Shown here: piece by piece, positions 1 through 8,136 of the stretch | Layout of the letters: the number at the start of each line of letters is the position of its first letter | How positions within the stretch are numbered: position 1 is the first letter of the stretch | From: an uncultured Solirubrobacterales bacterium | Lineage (GTDB): Bacteria > Actinomycetota > Thermoleophilia > Solirubrobacterales > 70-9 | Assembly (NCBI GenBank): GCA_903939845.1 | Contig: CAJAIJ010000020.1 | Span: 1 to 64,000 of the forward strand | Direction of reading: 5' to 3' | Length of the DNA: 64,000 bases | The notes under the pieces: model-generated | What the model saw: the letters and a program-made list of their open reading frames with translations, nothing else | What the model was told of the DNA's origin: nothing | Database searches by the model: none | Program-made: the position numbers and the translations under genes

Positions 1-803
1 AGCTCGTCCATGATCGCTCGCCGGTTCGGCTCCGGCACCTCGGTTCCGGTCAGCTCGGCAAAGATCCATGGGTAACCGAACGAACCCCTCGCCACCATCA
101 GGGCGTCGGCCCCGGACTCCTCGTAGGCCCTTCTGGCCGCATCGGCATCACTCAGGCCGCCGGAGATGATCATCGGGACCGGGATCGAACGAGCCAGCTC
201 CCGTGCCAGCGCGTAATCGGGCGTGCCTTTGTGGCCCTTCCGGGCGACTCTGGGATGGAATGCGATCGCGGCGACATCGGCCTCCTCGACCAGACGGATG
301 GCAAGGTCGAAGCCGGACCGGTCGCCCGGCGCTATCCCGGACCTGATCTTGACCGTGACCGGAAGCCCGCTGCCCTCGCGCGCCGCCCTTGCCAGCTCGA
401 GGGCGAGCTCCGGATCGGCCAGGAGCTCGGCTCCGGCACCGGTCTTCATGACCTTCGGCACCGGGCAGCCCATGTTGATGTCGATCAGGTCGGGGCCGGA
501 GCGAGCCGCGACCTCTGCCGCCGAGCGCATGATCTCGGGGTCCTGCCCGAACAGCTGGATAGAGACCGGATGCTCGTCGGGGTGGATCCTCATCAGCTCC
601 GTGATGGTCTTGTCGTTGCCGTAGTGGAGTCCGTGGCTCGAGACCATCTCGGACACCGCCAGCCCGACGCCGTAACGCTTGGCCTGCATCCGGACGAACC
701 AGTTGCCGATCCCTGCAAGGGGAGCGAGCAGGACCCGGTTCGAGATCTGGATGCCTTCGATCTCGAAGGGCTCGGTCAAGGCCGGCTGGATCTCAGGCTT
801 CAC
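1..803 (-). CDS. dusB: tRNA-dihydrouridine synthase (DusB/NifR3 family), 3' end outside window
   Basis: FMN- and NADPH-dependent reductase of uridine in the tRNA D-loop. About 267 residues are visible and the frame runs off the left edge, so roughly the last fifth of the usual 320-340 residues is missing. The first barrel strand (VLLAPLAGIGN), the DINMGCPVPKV motif around residues 108-118 with the family's catalytic cysteine (about C113), KTGAGAELL, and the IISGG phosphate-binding segment are all seen. GTG at 803 was chosen; it lies inside the last 11 bases of coaX, so the two are probably translationally coupled. The first in-frame ATG comes about 38 codons later and would remove the first strand. 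Family assignment is firm; the DusB subfamily is inferred. Confidence 0.9.
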   Translation of the reverse strand, partial: MKPEIQPALTEPFEIEGIQISNRVLLAPLAGIGNWFVRMQAKRYGVGLAVSEMVSSHGLHYGNDKTITELMRIHPDEHPVSIQLFGQDPEIMRSAAEVAARSGPDLIDINMGCPVPKVMKTGAGAELLADPELALELARAAREGSGLPVTVKIRSGIAPGDRSGFDLAIRLVEEADVAAIAFHPRVARKGHKGTPDYALARELARSIPVPMIISGGLSDADAARRAYEESGADALMVARGSFGYPWIFAELTGTEVPEPNRRAIMDE

Positions 804-1563
804 GGTTTCGCTCTTCGATGATCCTGAGGCCCTTGAGGGTCAGGTGGGAGTCGATTTCCGAGAGGGTCTCCGTGAAGGGCACGATCGTGGCGGCAAAGCC
901 TCCCGTAGCGATGAAGCGAGCGCCGCCCCCGGTCTCGGCGTCGATCCTGCGCGCGATGCCGTCGACCAGACCGGCGAAGCCGAAAAGCACTCCTGACTGG
1001 ATCGCGGCCTTGGAACTGGTCCCGATCACCGAGCTCGGCTCGGCGAGATCGATCCTCGGGATTCTGGCCGCCCGCTCGGCCAGAGCAGATAGCGAGATCT
1101 CGATCCCGGGCGCGATCGCTCCGCCGAGGTAGGCGCCGTCGGCCGAGACGACGTCGAAGTTGATTCCGGTGCCGAAGTCGACCCCTACGCAGAGGTCGCC
1201 GACCTGGTCGTAGGCCGCGATCGCGTTGACAAGGCGGTCGGCACCGACCTCGGCCGGGTTGTCCACCTCGATCGACATCCCGGTCCTGATTCCGGGTCCG
1301 ACCATCAGACAGCGAGAGTCCAGATAGCGCTGGGCCAGGGACTCATACTCCGGAGCCAGGGACGGGACCACTGAAGAGACGACGACGGACTGGACCCGGT
1401 CGAAATCTATTTCCCTCAGGGCGAGCAGGCCCCGGATCTTCTCGGCCAGCTCGTCGGCGGTCGAACCGGCGACGGTTCTGAACCGCCAGTCCTCTGCCAG
1501 GGAGTCGCCCTCGAAGGCACCGATGTGGGTCTGGGTGTTTCCGACGTCGATCGCCAAAAGCAT
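793..1563 (-). CDS. coaX: Type III pantothenate kinase
   Basis: Phosphorylates pantothenate, the first step of coenzyme A synthesis. The 256-residue length is typical. The ASKHA-fold phosphate-binding motif DVGNT is at residues 6-10, and the second conserved segment reads VDFGTGINFDVV, where many homologues have DFGTxTxFD. The GGAIAPGIEIS segment and the late ATGG motif are present. It is the first gene of a minus-strand unit with dusB, whose start it overlaps. AAGGG stands just before the ATG but with a short spacer. Confidence 0.93.
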   Translation of the reverse strand: MLLAIDVGNTQTHIGAFEGDSLAEDWRFRTVAGSTADELAEKIRGLLALREIDFDRVQSVVVSSVVPSLAPEYESLAQRYLDSRCLMVGPGIRTGMSIEVDNPAEVGADRLVNAIAAYDQVGDLCVGVDFGTGINFDVVSADGAYLGGAIAPGIEISLSALAERAARIPRIDLAEPSSVIGTSSKAAIQSGVLFGFAGLVDGIARRIDAETGGGARFIATGGFAATIVPFTETLSEIDSHLTLKGLRIIEERNREA

Positions 1564-1763
1564 GGCCCTTCAGTTTGGCAGGCCTGCCGGGTTCGGGTGG
1601 TTCGTAGGGAGAGATGTTGAGGGGAGGTCGTTCGGGTAGGGACTCCCCGTTCGAACCCCGCGGTCTCGGTGCGGCCGGCCCGACCAAACCGATTCCGGGG
1701 CGGTTGGAGGGGTGGTGAGCCGGGGGAACGGGACCTACCGACACTCGATCCCCCGAGGGGCCA

Positions 1764-1769
1764 TATAGT
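1764..1769 (+). promoter_or_regulatory. Candidate -10 element of the GST-like gene
   Basis: TATAGT ends 10 bases before the ATG at 1780, leaving room for only a 3-4 base 5' leader. No Shine-Dalgarno sequence is visible, which fits a leaderless or nearly leaderless transcript. Confidence 0.4.
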
Positions 1770-1779
1770 GCGCTTCGCG

Positions 1780-2523
1780 ATGGCAGAAGCCACTCTTTTC
1801 ACCATTCCCGGTTCGCATCCAGGTATCTCCGTGGCCCTGATGCTCGAACGGAAAGGCATCGACTACCGGAGGGTGGACCTGCTCCCGGTCCTGTCGAAGG
1901 GCATCCTCAAAGGTCTGGGCTTCCCGTCCGTGACGGTTCCGGCCCTCAAGCTCGGTGGCCGGAGATTCCAGGGCTCGATCGAGATCGCAAGGGCTCTGGA
2001 CCGTTACGCGCCCGACGCGCCGCTCCTGCTCCCGAACGGCCCGGAGCGCGCCGGGATCGAGGAAGCCGAAGCTCTCGGCGAATCGGAGCTGCAGCATCCG
2101 ATCAGGCAGATCCTGTGGTGGCTGCTGAAGCGCGACCGGGATGCGATGCGAAGCTACGTCGAAGGCTCGAAGATCGGCCTGCCGGTCGGCCTTGCGGTCA
2201 AGACGGGAGGGCCTCTCGTTGCGGCTTCCGTCCATTTCAACAAGGCCGATGACGCGAACGTCCAGGCAGCAGTCGCAGCCCTGCCCGGACTGCTCGACCG
2301 GCTGGACGAGTTCGTCCTCTCGGGCGTGATCGGTGGTGAGGAGCCGAACGCGGCCGACTTCCAGATCGCGCCCTCGATCCGCCTCGCGATGACGGTCGGT
2401 GACCTCGAGCCCTTCATCGAGAGCCGGCCGATCGGCCACGCGGCGATGCGCCTGGTCCCCGACTACCCGGGATACATCCCGCCGGGGCTGCCACAGGCCT
2501 GGCTCGAACCCCTCAGAGGCTAG
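1780..2523 (+). CDS. Glutathione S-transferase N-terminal domain protein
   Basis: A 247-residue protein with a thioredoxin-like GST N-terminal domain at about residues 3-80: LFTIPGSHPGISVALMLE, the conserved VPAL turn, and an SIEIARALD helix matching the GST glutathione-binding ES/I region. The rest is helical, as in GST C-terminal domains. The glutathione-contacting Ser/Cys pattern is not clear, so the thiol substrate is unknown; actinobacteria often use mycothiol rather than glutathione. The gene is divergent from coaX and ends 6 bases before the convergent NTF2-like gene. An upstream GTG would lie inside the presumed -10 box, so ATG 1780 is preferred. Confidence 0.72.
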   Translation: MAEATLFTIPGSHPGISVALMLERKGIDYRRVDLLPVLSKGILKGLGFPSVTVPALKLGGRRFQGSIEIARALDRYAPDAPLLLPNGPERAGIEEAEALGESELQHPIRQILWWLLKRDRDAMRSYVEGSKIGLPVGLAVKTGGPLVAASVHFNKADDANVQAAVAALPGLLDRLDEFVLSGVIGGEEPNAADFQIAPSIRLAMTVGDLEPFIESRPIGHAAMRLVPDYPGYIPPGLPQAWLEPLRG

Positions 2524-2529
2524 CCCTCT

Positions 2530-2940
2530 TCACTCTCCCGAGGGGGCGGGATCGGAGGACCACAGACGGTCGATGAACCGCTGGTCCTCGTCGAACAGCC
2601 AGCACTCGCCGAGCTTTCCGTCGACCACCCGGTAGAGCAACAGCCGCCGAACGCGCTTCGGCGGGTCTCCGAGATCCTCGATTGCGACGATCGCCCCGAA
2701 TTCGTCGCCGGCGAGGACGTCCTCGACTTCGACGAGTTTCCGCGATGTCCTGAAGGAGGCGAGGCCAAGAATCTCGAAGACGGCCTCTCTGCCCTCGTGG
2801 GTTCCCGCCAGGGGACTCTCCCCCATGTAATGCAGGACGATTTCCTCGTGATAGGAGCCGAGGACCTTCTCGAGGTCGGCTGCCAGCCAGGCGTCGGCGT
2901 ATGCCCTGAGCACGGCCTCGGTCTCGGCCCGGTCGGTCAC
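2530..2940 (-). CDS. SnoaL/NTF2-like family protein
   Basis: A 136-residue protein with the cone-shaped NTF2-like fold signature: a first helix (EAVLRAYADAWLAADLEKV), an HEEIVLHYMGESPLAGTHEGREAV segment, and a final strand pair ending in WLFDEDQRFIDRLW. Proteins of this fold bind or isomerise small molecules, but the ligand cannot be read from sequence. GTG at 2940 overlaps the folK stop (GTGA), so it is translated as the last gene of the folate operon. A pteridine-related role would be guesswork. Confidence 0.75.
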   Translation of the reverse strand: MTDRAETEAVLRAYADAWLAADLEKVLGSYHEEIVLHYMGESPLAGTHEGREAVFEILGLASFRTSRKLVEVEDVLAGDEFGAIVAIEDLGDPPKRVRRLLLYRVVDGKLGECWLFDEDQRFIDRLWSSDPAPSGE

Positions 2941-3461
2941 TCGCCGGAACGGTCGAAGGGCAGAGGGCCGGACGGGGTGACGGCCTGATCGGGGTCGTCT
3001 TCGAGGACGGCAAGCAGGTCGGCGACCGGACTGCCGTCGGGGAGTTCGAGGTCCGGTGCGATCTCGAGCAGCGGCACCAGGACGAACCGGCGGGTAGAGA
3101 CCTCGCGGTGCGGAAGAGCGAGGCGGTCTGACTCGAAGACGACGTCGCCGAGCAGCAGCAGGTCGACATCGATGATCCTCGGTGAATGGCGCGGCAGGCC
3201 GGTCTCGCGACCCATCTCGGCCTCGACCGATTTGCAGAGGTCGAGCAGCCCCTGGGGCTCGAGGTCGGTCTCGACCGCGACCACGGCATTCAGGAAATCG
3301 GGCTGATCGAGGATCTCGCCGACCGGCTGGGTCCGGTAGCCCTCCGATACGGCCCTCACGATCAGGCCCTTTCCGGCGAGCATCTCGATCGCGCGAGCGA
3401 GATTCGTCGGTGGATCACCGACGTTCGAGCCCAGTCCGAGGTAGGCGGTTCTGGCCGTCAA
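2937..3461 (-). CDS. folK: 2-amino-4-hydroxy-6-hydroxymethyldihydropteridine pyrophosphokinase
   Basis: Transfers pyrophosphate from ATP to 6-hydroxymethyl-7,8-dihydropterin in folate synthesis. The 174-residue protein opens with AYLGLGSNVGDP and carries the signature PRIIDVDLLLLGD followed by LPHREVSTRRFVLVPLLEIAPD, which includes the magnesium-binding Asp pair. The start is TTG 3461, overlapping the folB stop (TTGA); no ATG lies near the conserved N-terminus. The product feeds FolP, encoded two genes upstream. Confidence 0.93.
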   Translation of the reverse strand: MTARTAYLGLGSNVGDPPTNLARAIEMLAGKGLIVRAVSEGYRTQPVGEILDQPDFLNAVVAVETDLEPQGLLDLCKSVEAEMGRETGLPRHSPRIIDVDLLLLGDVVFESDRLALPHREVSTRRFVLVPLLEIAPDLELPDGSPVADLLAVLEDDPDQAVTPSGPLPFDRSGE

Positions 3462-3850
3462 CCGTCTTCGCCCGGGGCCTCGACCGTCACCTCGACCGAG
3501 GCGCCGTCCATGACCTGGGGAACCGGGGGCTCGGGCTTCGTCGCCCGGACCGTGACCGAGGAAACCGGGAACCGGTCGACGATGGCCTCGGCTATCTCGG
3601 TCACGAGGCACTCGAGGGTAAGACGGCTCCGCTCCGTGGCCATGCTCGCGAGCATCCCGGAGACCTCTCCGTAGTCGACCGTGTCCTCGACCCGGTCGGT
3701 ACCGGTAGCGCCACAACCGGGAACGGTCATTGCCAAGTCGAACACCATTCGCTGGCCGATCTCGCGCTCGGCCTCGGACACCCCGTGGTTGGTGCGCACG
3801 GAGACCCCGTCGAGGCGGATCAGTACATCGCGGCTTTCTGGCTCGCTCAT
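3458..3850 (-). CDS. folB: Dihydroneopterin aldolase
   Basis: Converts dihydroneopterin to 6-hydroxymethyldihydropterin and glycolaldehyde. The 130-residue length is usual. Seen: IRLDGVSVRTNHGVSEAE near the start, the DTVDYGEVSGML segment, LTLECLVTEIAEAI with the catalytic-region Glu, and the final VTVRATKPEPPVP strand. ATG 3850 gives a 19-base gap after folP; an alternative ATG at 3889 would overlap folP and adds an unconserved Pro/Gly-rich leader, so 3850 was chosen. Confidence 0.92.
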   Translation of the reverse strand: MSEPESRDVLIRLDGVSVRTNHGVSEAEREIGQRMVFDLAMTVPGCGATGTDRVEDTVDYGEVSGMLASMATERSRLTLECLVTEIAEAIVDRFPVSSVTVRATKPEPPVPQVMDGASVEVTVEAPGEDG

Positions 3851-3869
3851 TGGTGGAACGGTACTTCCG

Positions 3870-4694
3870 TCATGACCCGGAGGGGTCATCGGTCCGGCCT
3901 GCGGCCGATATTTCCCGTTCGACCGCGAAGGCCTGGGCAACCGGTCCCACATCATGGACCCGAACGGCCCGGGCTCCCTGCCGGGCTGCAGCGAGGCAGG
4001 CCGCGACCGTCCCACCCACCCTTTCGGTCTCGGACGATCCGTCGAGCGAGCCGATGAAGCGCTTCCGTGACGGACCGATCAGGACCGGGTAACCGGTCTC
4101 GACCAGGATCGCGGTCGCGCCAAGCAGGGCGAAGTTGTGCTCCGGGGTCTTCCCGAAGCCGATCCCGGGATCGATCCAGATCTTCGTCCTCTCGATCCCG
4201 GCCTGTTCGGCCACGGCCGCGCGGTCGAGCAGGAATTCCGTGACCTCGGTGACGACATCGCCGTATTCGGGATGCTCCTGCATCGTTCGGGGACTGCCGA
4301 GCATGTGCATCAGCACGACCTCCACCCCTCCCTCGGCGCAGACCCGGGCCATCTCTGGATCGCCTCCGAGCGCGGTCACGTCGTTGACGATTCCGGCTCC
4401 GGCCGCGATCGCGGCCTCGGCCACCGCGGCCTTCGAGGTATCGACCGAGACCACAGCCCGACTCGAGAGCGCTTCGATCACCGGGGTAACCCTGGCGAGT
4501 TCCTCGTCCTCGGAAACGGGTTCGGACCCAGGACGGGTCGACTCGCCACCTATGTCGAGGATGTCGGCCCCCTGCTCGAGCAGTGCGAGTCCGTGCCCGA
4601 TCGCGGCTTCGGGGTCGAGGAAGAGTCCGCCGTCGGAGAACGAGTCCGGGGTGACGTTGACGATCCCCATGATCTTCGGCATTTCCGGAATCAC
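3870..4694 (-). CDS. folP: Dihydropteroate synthase
   Basis: Condenses p-aminobenzoate with dihydropterin pyrophosphate and is the sulfonamide target. All family motifs are present: IMGIVNVTPDSFSDGG, DIGGESTRPGS, VSVDTSKAAVAEAA with GIVNDVTAL, LMHMLGSP, IDPGIGFGKTPEHN, GPSRKRFIG and the final RVHDVG. From GTG 4694 the protein has 274 residues; that GTG overlaps the stop of the amine oxidase gene (GTGA). ATG 4682 is a possible alternative. The fol order P-B-K matches other actinobacteria, but folE is not in this window. Confidence 0.95.
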   Translation of the reverse strand: MIPEMPKIMGIVNVTPDSFSDGGLFLDPEAAIGHGLALLEQGADILDIGGESTRPGSEPVSEDEELARVTPVIEALSSRAVVSVDTSKAAVAEAAIAAGAGIVNDVTALGGDPEMARVCAEGGVEVVLMHMLGSPRTMQEHPEYGDVVTEVTEFLLDRAAVAEQAGIERTKIWIDPGIGFGKTPEHNFALLGATAILVETGYPVLIGPSRKRFIGSLDGSSETERVGGTVAACLAAARQGARAVRVHDVGPVAQAFAVEREISAAGRTDDPSGS

Positions 4695-6040
4695 AGCGAA
4701 GCCACCACCTCTCCGGCTGCCTTCCTGCCTGACCGGATTGCACCGTCCATGTAGCCCGTCCAGCGGGTCGCGACCTCGGCCCCGGCCCAGTGGATCGGGC
4801 CGACCGGCTCGGACAGCGCACGGCCCCATCTGGTCCAGGCCCCAGGCGGCATGAAGGCCCCGTAACACCCGGCGGAGTAGGCCTCCTCGGCCCAGCAGCG
4901 GTCGATGTAGCCGGTCGGCCGCCCGGCCCTCTCGCCGAACAGCCTCGTCAGATTCCCGATGACGAGCTCGCGCCTCTCTGAATCGGTCATCGCACCGGCC
5001 AAGTCGGCCGCCCCGGCCTCGAAGAAGGAGACGAGTACGCCCGGAGTTCCTCCCGGGGGCGAGTTATCGAAGACCATGGTGACCGGAGAACCGACGCTGG
5101 TGACGCTCCCCGACAGTCCTTCATCCCGCCAGAAGGGACTCTCGTAGGAAGCCATTGCCTTGACGACCCGTCCCGGAAGCATGCTCGCGGTCAGCCCGGC
5201 CCGGGATTCCGGCATCGCCGGTCGCCACTCGATCCGGCCGGCGAGGACGGGTGGGATCGTGACGATCGCGCGTCGGGCCCGGAACGAGGTCCCTGCGGCC
5301 TCCAAAGTGACGGCATCCCCATCCCACTCGACCGCCGAGATCGGCGTTCCGGTCCGGACCCGTTCCCCGAGCTCCTCGGCCATCCGGTCCGAGATTGCCT
5401 GCGACCCGCCGACGATCCGGGCGTCCTGCGCTCCACCCTCCGTGTCGAGCAGGGACTCGATCGATCCCCCTGAGCGTGCGTAGGCGAGGAAGTGGAGCAT
5501 CGAGATCTCCTCGGGCTCGGCCGCCCAGACGGCATGGACGGCGAGTCTGATCAGGTCCCTGGCCGTTCCCGTCAGGACGGTCCCGGAAATCCAGTCGGCG
5601 ACGGTGGTCGAATCCCACTTCAGGGCCTTCTTCGCAGTCCAGGGTGCCGCCGGATCCATGTGACGCGAGAGGCGATCGATTCGCTTCAGGGCTATCCCGA
5701 TCTCGGCCAGCGCGACGGGGTTCACCTTCGGGATCGTGCCCCGGTAGCGACGGATCGAACCGTTCAGGTCGAACAGGTTCTCTCCCGCGGTCCAGGTCGG
5801 AAAGGTCTCGAGCCCGAGCTCTTCGATCAGTCCGAGGACCTCGTCCTGACCGGGACCGACCCACTGGCCTCCGAGCTCGACCGGCTCGCCTCCGAGTACT
5901 CCGTTCTCGGTCCTTCCTCCGACCCGGTCCCGGGCCTCGACGACCGTCACGTCCACGCCCTCGCCGGCGAGGACCCGAGCCGCGCTCAGCCCGGCAAGCC
6001 CTGCCCCGACCACGACCACTTCGGCTTCTAGTCGCTCCAT
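4691..6040 (-). CDS. FAD-dependent flavin monoamine oxidase family protein
   Basis: A 449-residue oxidase of the MAO/polyamine oxidase fold. The N-terminal Rossmann motif VVVGAGLAGLSAARVL is followed by VVEARDRVGGRTEN and LGGQWVGPGQDE, the GG-motif block that binds FAD; the C-terminal FAD motif GPIHWAGAEVATRWTGYMDGAIRSG is complete. The substrate is not predictable. The gene heads the folP-folB-folK unit through a GTGA overlap, an odd companion for folate genes. A GATAAT-like hexamer 6 bases before the ATG and no ribosome-binding site suggest a leaderless transcript. Confidence 0.85.
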   Translation of the reverse strand: MERLEAEVVVVGAGLAGLSAARVLAGEGVDVTVVEARDRVGGRTENGVLGGEPVELGGQWVGPGQDEVLGLIEELGLETFPTWTAGENLFDLNGSIRRYRGTIPKVNPVALAEIGIALKRIDRLSRHMDPAAPWTAKKALKWDSTTVADWISGTVLTGTARDLIRLAVHAVWAAEPEEISMLHFLAYARSGGSIESLLDTEGGAQDARIVGGSQAISDRMAEELGERVRTGTPISAVEWDGDAVTLEAAGTSFRARRAIVTIPPVLAGRIEWRPAMPESRAGLTASMLPGRVVKAMASYESPFWRDEGLSGSVTSVGSPVTMVFDNSPPGGTPGVLVSFFEAGAADLAGAMTDSERRELVIGNLTRLFGERAGRPTGYIDRCWAEEAYSAGCYGAFMPPGAWTRWGRALSEPVGPIHWAGAEVATRWTGYMDGAIRSGRKAAGEVVASL

Positions 6041-6046
6041 CCAACC

Positions 6047-6052
6047 ATTATC
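6047..6052 (-). promoter_or_regulatory. Candidate -10 element of the amine oxidase-fol operon
   Basis: On the minus strand this reads GATAAT (5 of 6 to the TATAAT consensus) and ends 6 bases before the ATG at 6040, the geometry expected for a leaderless mRNA. Confidence 0.45.
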
Positions 6053-6176
6053 GAGTGAGCCCCAGACTCTGTGGAGTTCGATGCCGGGCCTTGCGGAGCG
6101 CACTGGGCAATTGGCCGAGCGCTCGAAAGGGATGACGAGGCAGTAGCACCCGCACTGCCAAATCCAGTCTATGATT

Positions 6177-6196
6177 TCGAATCGAGTTCAATTCAA
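6177..6196. promoter_or_regulatory. 20-base site shared with 10777-10796 (candidate operator)
   Basis: TCGAATCGAGTTCAATTCAA lies between a TATGAT -10-like hexamer (6170-6175) and the ribosome-binding site of the barrel lipoprotein gene. It matches 19 of 20 bases with 10777-10796, upstream of another exported-protein locus. A shared regulator is inferred; the TetR gene at 11536 is the nearest candidate. Confidence 0.45.
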
Positions 6197-6215
6197 GATC
6201 CAGAAGGAGAAGCTG

Positions 6216-6734
6216 ATGCGAAACAAGCGAACGGCGTTTCTGTCCATGGCAACGGCAGGAGCTTTGGCGACAGTCGGCCTGCTTGCCGGATGCAGCAGCG
6301 ACGACAGCGGCCTCGACGACTTCACGGTGGTCTCGGCCAAGCCGGACCAGACACTGATCGACACGGGAAAGGGCGATTACTCGCTGGGGGACTACACCGT
6401 CTTCAGCGCCCCGGTCACGAAGGATGGTGATGGCTTCGGCACTCTCTACGGCACGAAGCTCGCCGTCGCGGAGCCGCCCGTTGATAGCGCCCCCTCCAGT
6501 GATCTCGGTCTCTTCCAGAATCAGCTGACCTTCGTGCTGCCCGATGGCACGATTTCGATCAACGGAGTCCAGTACTTCACGACCGATGGCTCGATTCCAG
6601 ACCCCTCGCTGGGAGAGGGTGAAGTCAGGGCGATCGTTGGCGGCACCGGCGCCTATGCCGGTGCGAGCGGCACCCTGAAGACGACGGCTCGCCCGGACGG
6701 AACCAGGCAGCAGGAGTTCGACTTCGAGGACTAG
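6216..6734 (+). CDS. Exported lipoprotein with allene-oxide-cyclase/dirigent-like barrel
   Basis: A 172-residue protein with a signal peptide ending in the lipobox LLAGC (mature N-terminus C23 or thereabouts), then SSDDS and a domain whose tail, VRAIVGGTGAYAGASGTLKTT, is the hallmark GGTGxYxGAxG turn of the AOC-like/dirigent barrel fold. Enzymatic activity is not implied; bacterial members are mostly uncharacterised. ATG 6216 was chosen because AAGGAGA sits at ideal spacing; the earlier in-frame ATG at 6171 lies inside the presumed promoter. It ends in a strong hairpin terminator. Confidence 0.72.
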   Translation: MRNKRTAFLSMATAGALATVGLLAGCSSDDSGLDDFTVVSAKPDQTLIDTGKGDYSLGDYTVFSAPVTKDGDGFGTLYGTKLAVAEPPVDSAPSSDLGLFQNQLTFVLPDGTISINGVQYFTTDGSIPDPSLGEGEVRAIVGGTGAYAGASGTLKTTARPDGTRQQEFDFED

Positions 6735-6745
6735 CCCCTACCTCT

Positions 6746-6787
6746 GGCGCCGGTCCCCGAGCATTGGGCCGGCGCCGGAGTTTCTTT
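6746..6787 (+). terminator. Hairpin terminator after the barrel lipoprotein gene
   Basis: Perfect 8-base stem GGCGCCGG/CCGGCGCC (6746-6753 and 6769-6776) followed by a T-rich TTTCTTTC stretch. It lies between two convergent genes. Confidence 0.7.
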
Positions 6788-6793
6788 CGGGCC

Positions 6794-8131
6794 TCACTTC
6801 CGGCTCATTTCGAGTGTTTCGGAGAAAACCGGCTTCGCACTCCCTGCCCCTTCGGCTACAGGCCAATCGGGACTCTTGAAGGCCGAATAGGTGGCAGTTT
6901 CCCGGCAGTCGCCTTCCGACCCGCAATCGATGGGTCCGGACAAGCCATCCCAGGGTGCAAGCGCCTCGATGGCGTCCCTGATTTCGGACCTCGGAATGGC
7001 CAGGGATCCGTCATCCTCCTCGATTGCCACCTTCTCGACCGCAGCGAGAATCAGTTCGGCCGCGTCGTAGGCCTCTGCGTGATAAGTCGAGGTTGGGTCC
7101 GAACCAAACCGTTTCCGATATGCCGGAAGGAACTCTTCTGTGTATTCCTTCCGGTCGAAACGGTCGTCGGAGTCGAGCAGGGTGATGAACACCGTCACCC
7201 CGAGCTCCTTTACCTGATCGAGGACCGCAGTCGAGATGCAGCCGTCTGAGGTGATGAGCATGTCCGGGACCGGGCGGAGAGTCTTGACGATGGCATCGAG
7301 GGCCGTGAGGCAGCTACCCCCCAGAGCAGGGAAGTAGGCGACAGATGGGCCCTCACCGCCCATAGCGCCGGGGAGTTTCTCCTCGATGGCCGATGCCGAT
7401 GCGGCCGAGGGGACCGTCACCCGTCGAACTGGAACCTCGGGCTCTAGTTCGGCCCAGGCCTCGACAAATCGGGAACCGAGTGAGCTGCTGTAGATGTCAT
7501 CGGTATCGACCATCAGCACATTCGCTTCCGGGTGACGCTCGTCGATGAAGTTGGCAACGAATCGGCTCTGGAGAAGATCGTTTGCTGAGGTCCGAAAGAA
7601 GAACGGTGCTCGCTTCCCCGGCTCGGTGAGCTCGGCGAGTGTGTTGGAGGGAGACACGATCACGGTCCCGGCGTTCGATGCCGCCTCGGCCGCCGCCCGA
7701 TACGAAGAAGCCGAACAGCTGGTACCGACGATCCCCACGACTTCACCGCCGGTCAAGAGTCTCCTGGCGCCCTTTCTTCCTCCGGAGGCCGTGCATCCTT
7801 CGTCGACCTCGACGACCTCTACCTCATGGCCCAGCAGGGCACCTTCACCGTCGAAGGACCGATCGAACCCATCGACAGCAAGCTCCACGCCGCGGAACGA
7901 GTCCCGACCGCCTACGGTCGGGTCGTCCCAGAGGAGGGCCCCGATCTGGACCGGCTCGTCCGGCCCAACACGAACGCAGCCGAAGGGATCCTCACCGCAG
8001 GCCTGCGCGGCCGAACGAACAACGGGTTCGGAGCCGCCGCATCCCGAAAGAACTCCGGCCGTCGCAATGATCACGATTCCAGCCACAACGGCACGGCCCC
8101 GGCCACCGAATCTCACCAACTGGACACCCAC
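6794..8131 (-). CDS. ABC transporter substrate-binding lipoprotein (type 1 periplasmic-binding fold, Leu/Ile/Val family)
   Basis: A 445-residue extracytoplasmic solute-binding protein. The N-terminal hydrophobic segment ends in the lipobox VLSGC followed by GGS. The body has family features: IGALLWDDPTVGGRDSFRGVELAVDG, a GIVGTSCSASSYRAAAEAA segment, VIVSPSNTLAEL, and YHAEAYDAAELILAAVE. GTG 8131 was chosen because GGTAGGGC precedes it and it starts 5 bases after the upstream stop. No permease or ATPase genes lie nearby, so it is an orphan binding protein; the ligand is unknown. Confidence 0.82.
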   Translation of the reverse strand: MGVQLVRFGGRGRAVVAGIVIIATAGVLSGCGGSEPVVRSAAQACGEDPFGCVRVGPDEPVQIGALLWDDPTVGGRDSFRGVELAVDGFDRSFDGEGALLGHEVEVVEVDEGCTASGGRKGARRLLTGGEVVGIVGTSCSASSYRAAAEAASNAGTVIVSPSNTLAELTEPGKRAPFFFRTSANDLLQSRFVANFIDERHPEANVLMVDTDDIYSSSLGSRFVEAWAELEPEVPVRRVTVPSAASASAIEEKLPGAMGGEGPSVAYFPALGGSCLTALDAIVKTLRPVPDMLITSDGCISTAVLDQVKELGVTVFITLLDSDDRFDRKEYTEEFLPAYRKRFGSDPTSTYHAEAYDAAELILAAVEKVAIEEDDGSLAIPRSEIRDAIEALAPWDGLSGPIDCGSEGDCRETATYSAFKSPDWPVAEGAGSAKPVFSETLEMSRK

Positions 8132-8136
8132 ACGCC

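Noticed and set aside
1640-1665. GTTCGAACC resembling a tRNA T-loop
   Set aside because: The flanking bases do not form the 5-base T stem and no acceptor or anticodon arms can be drawn.
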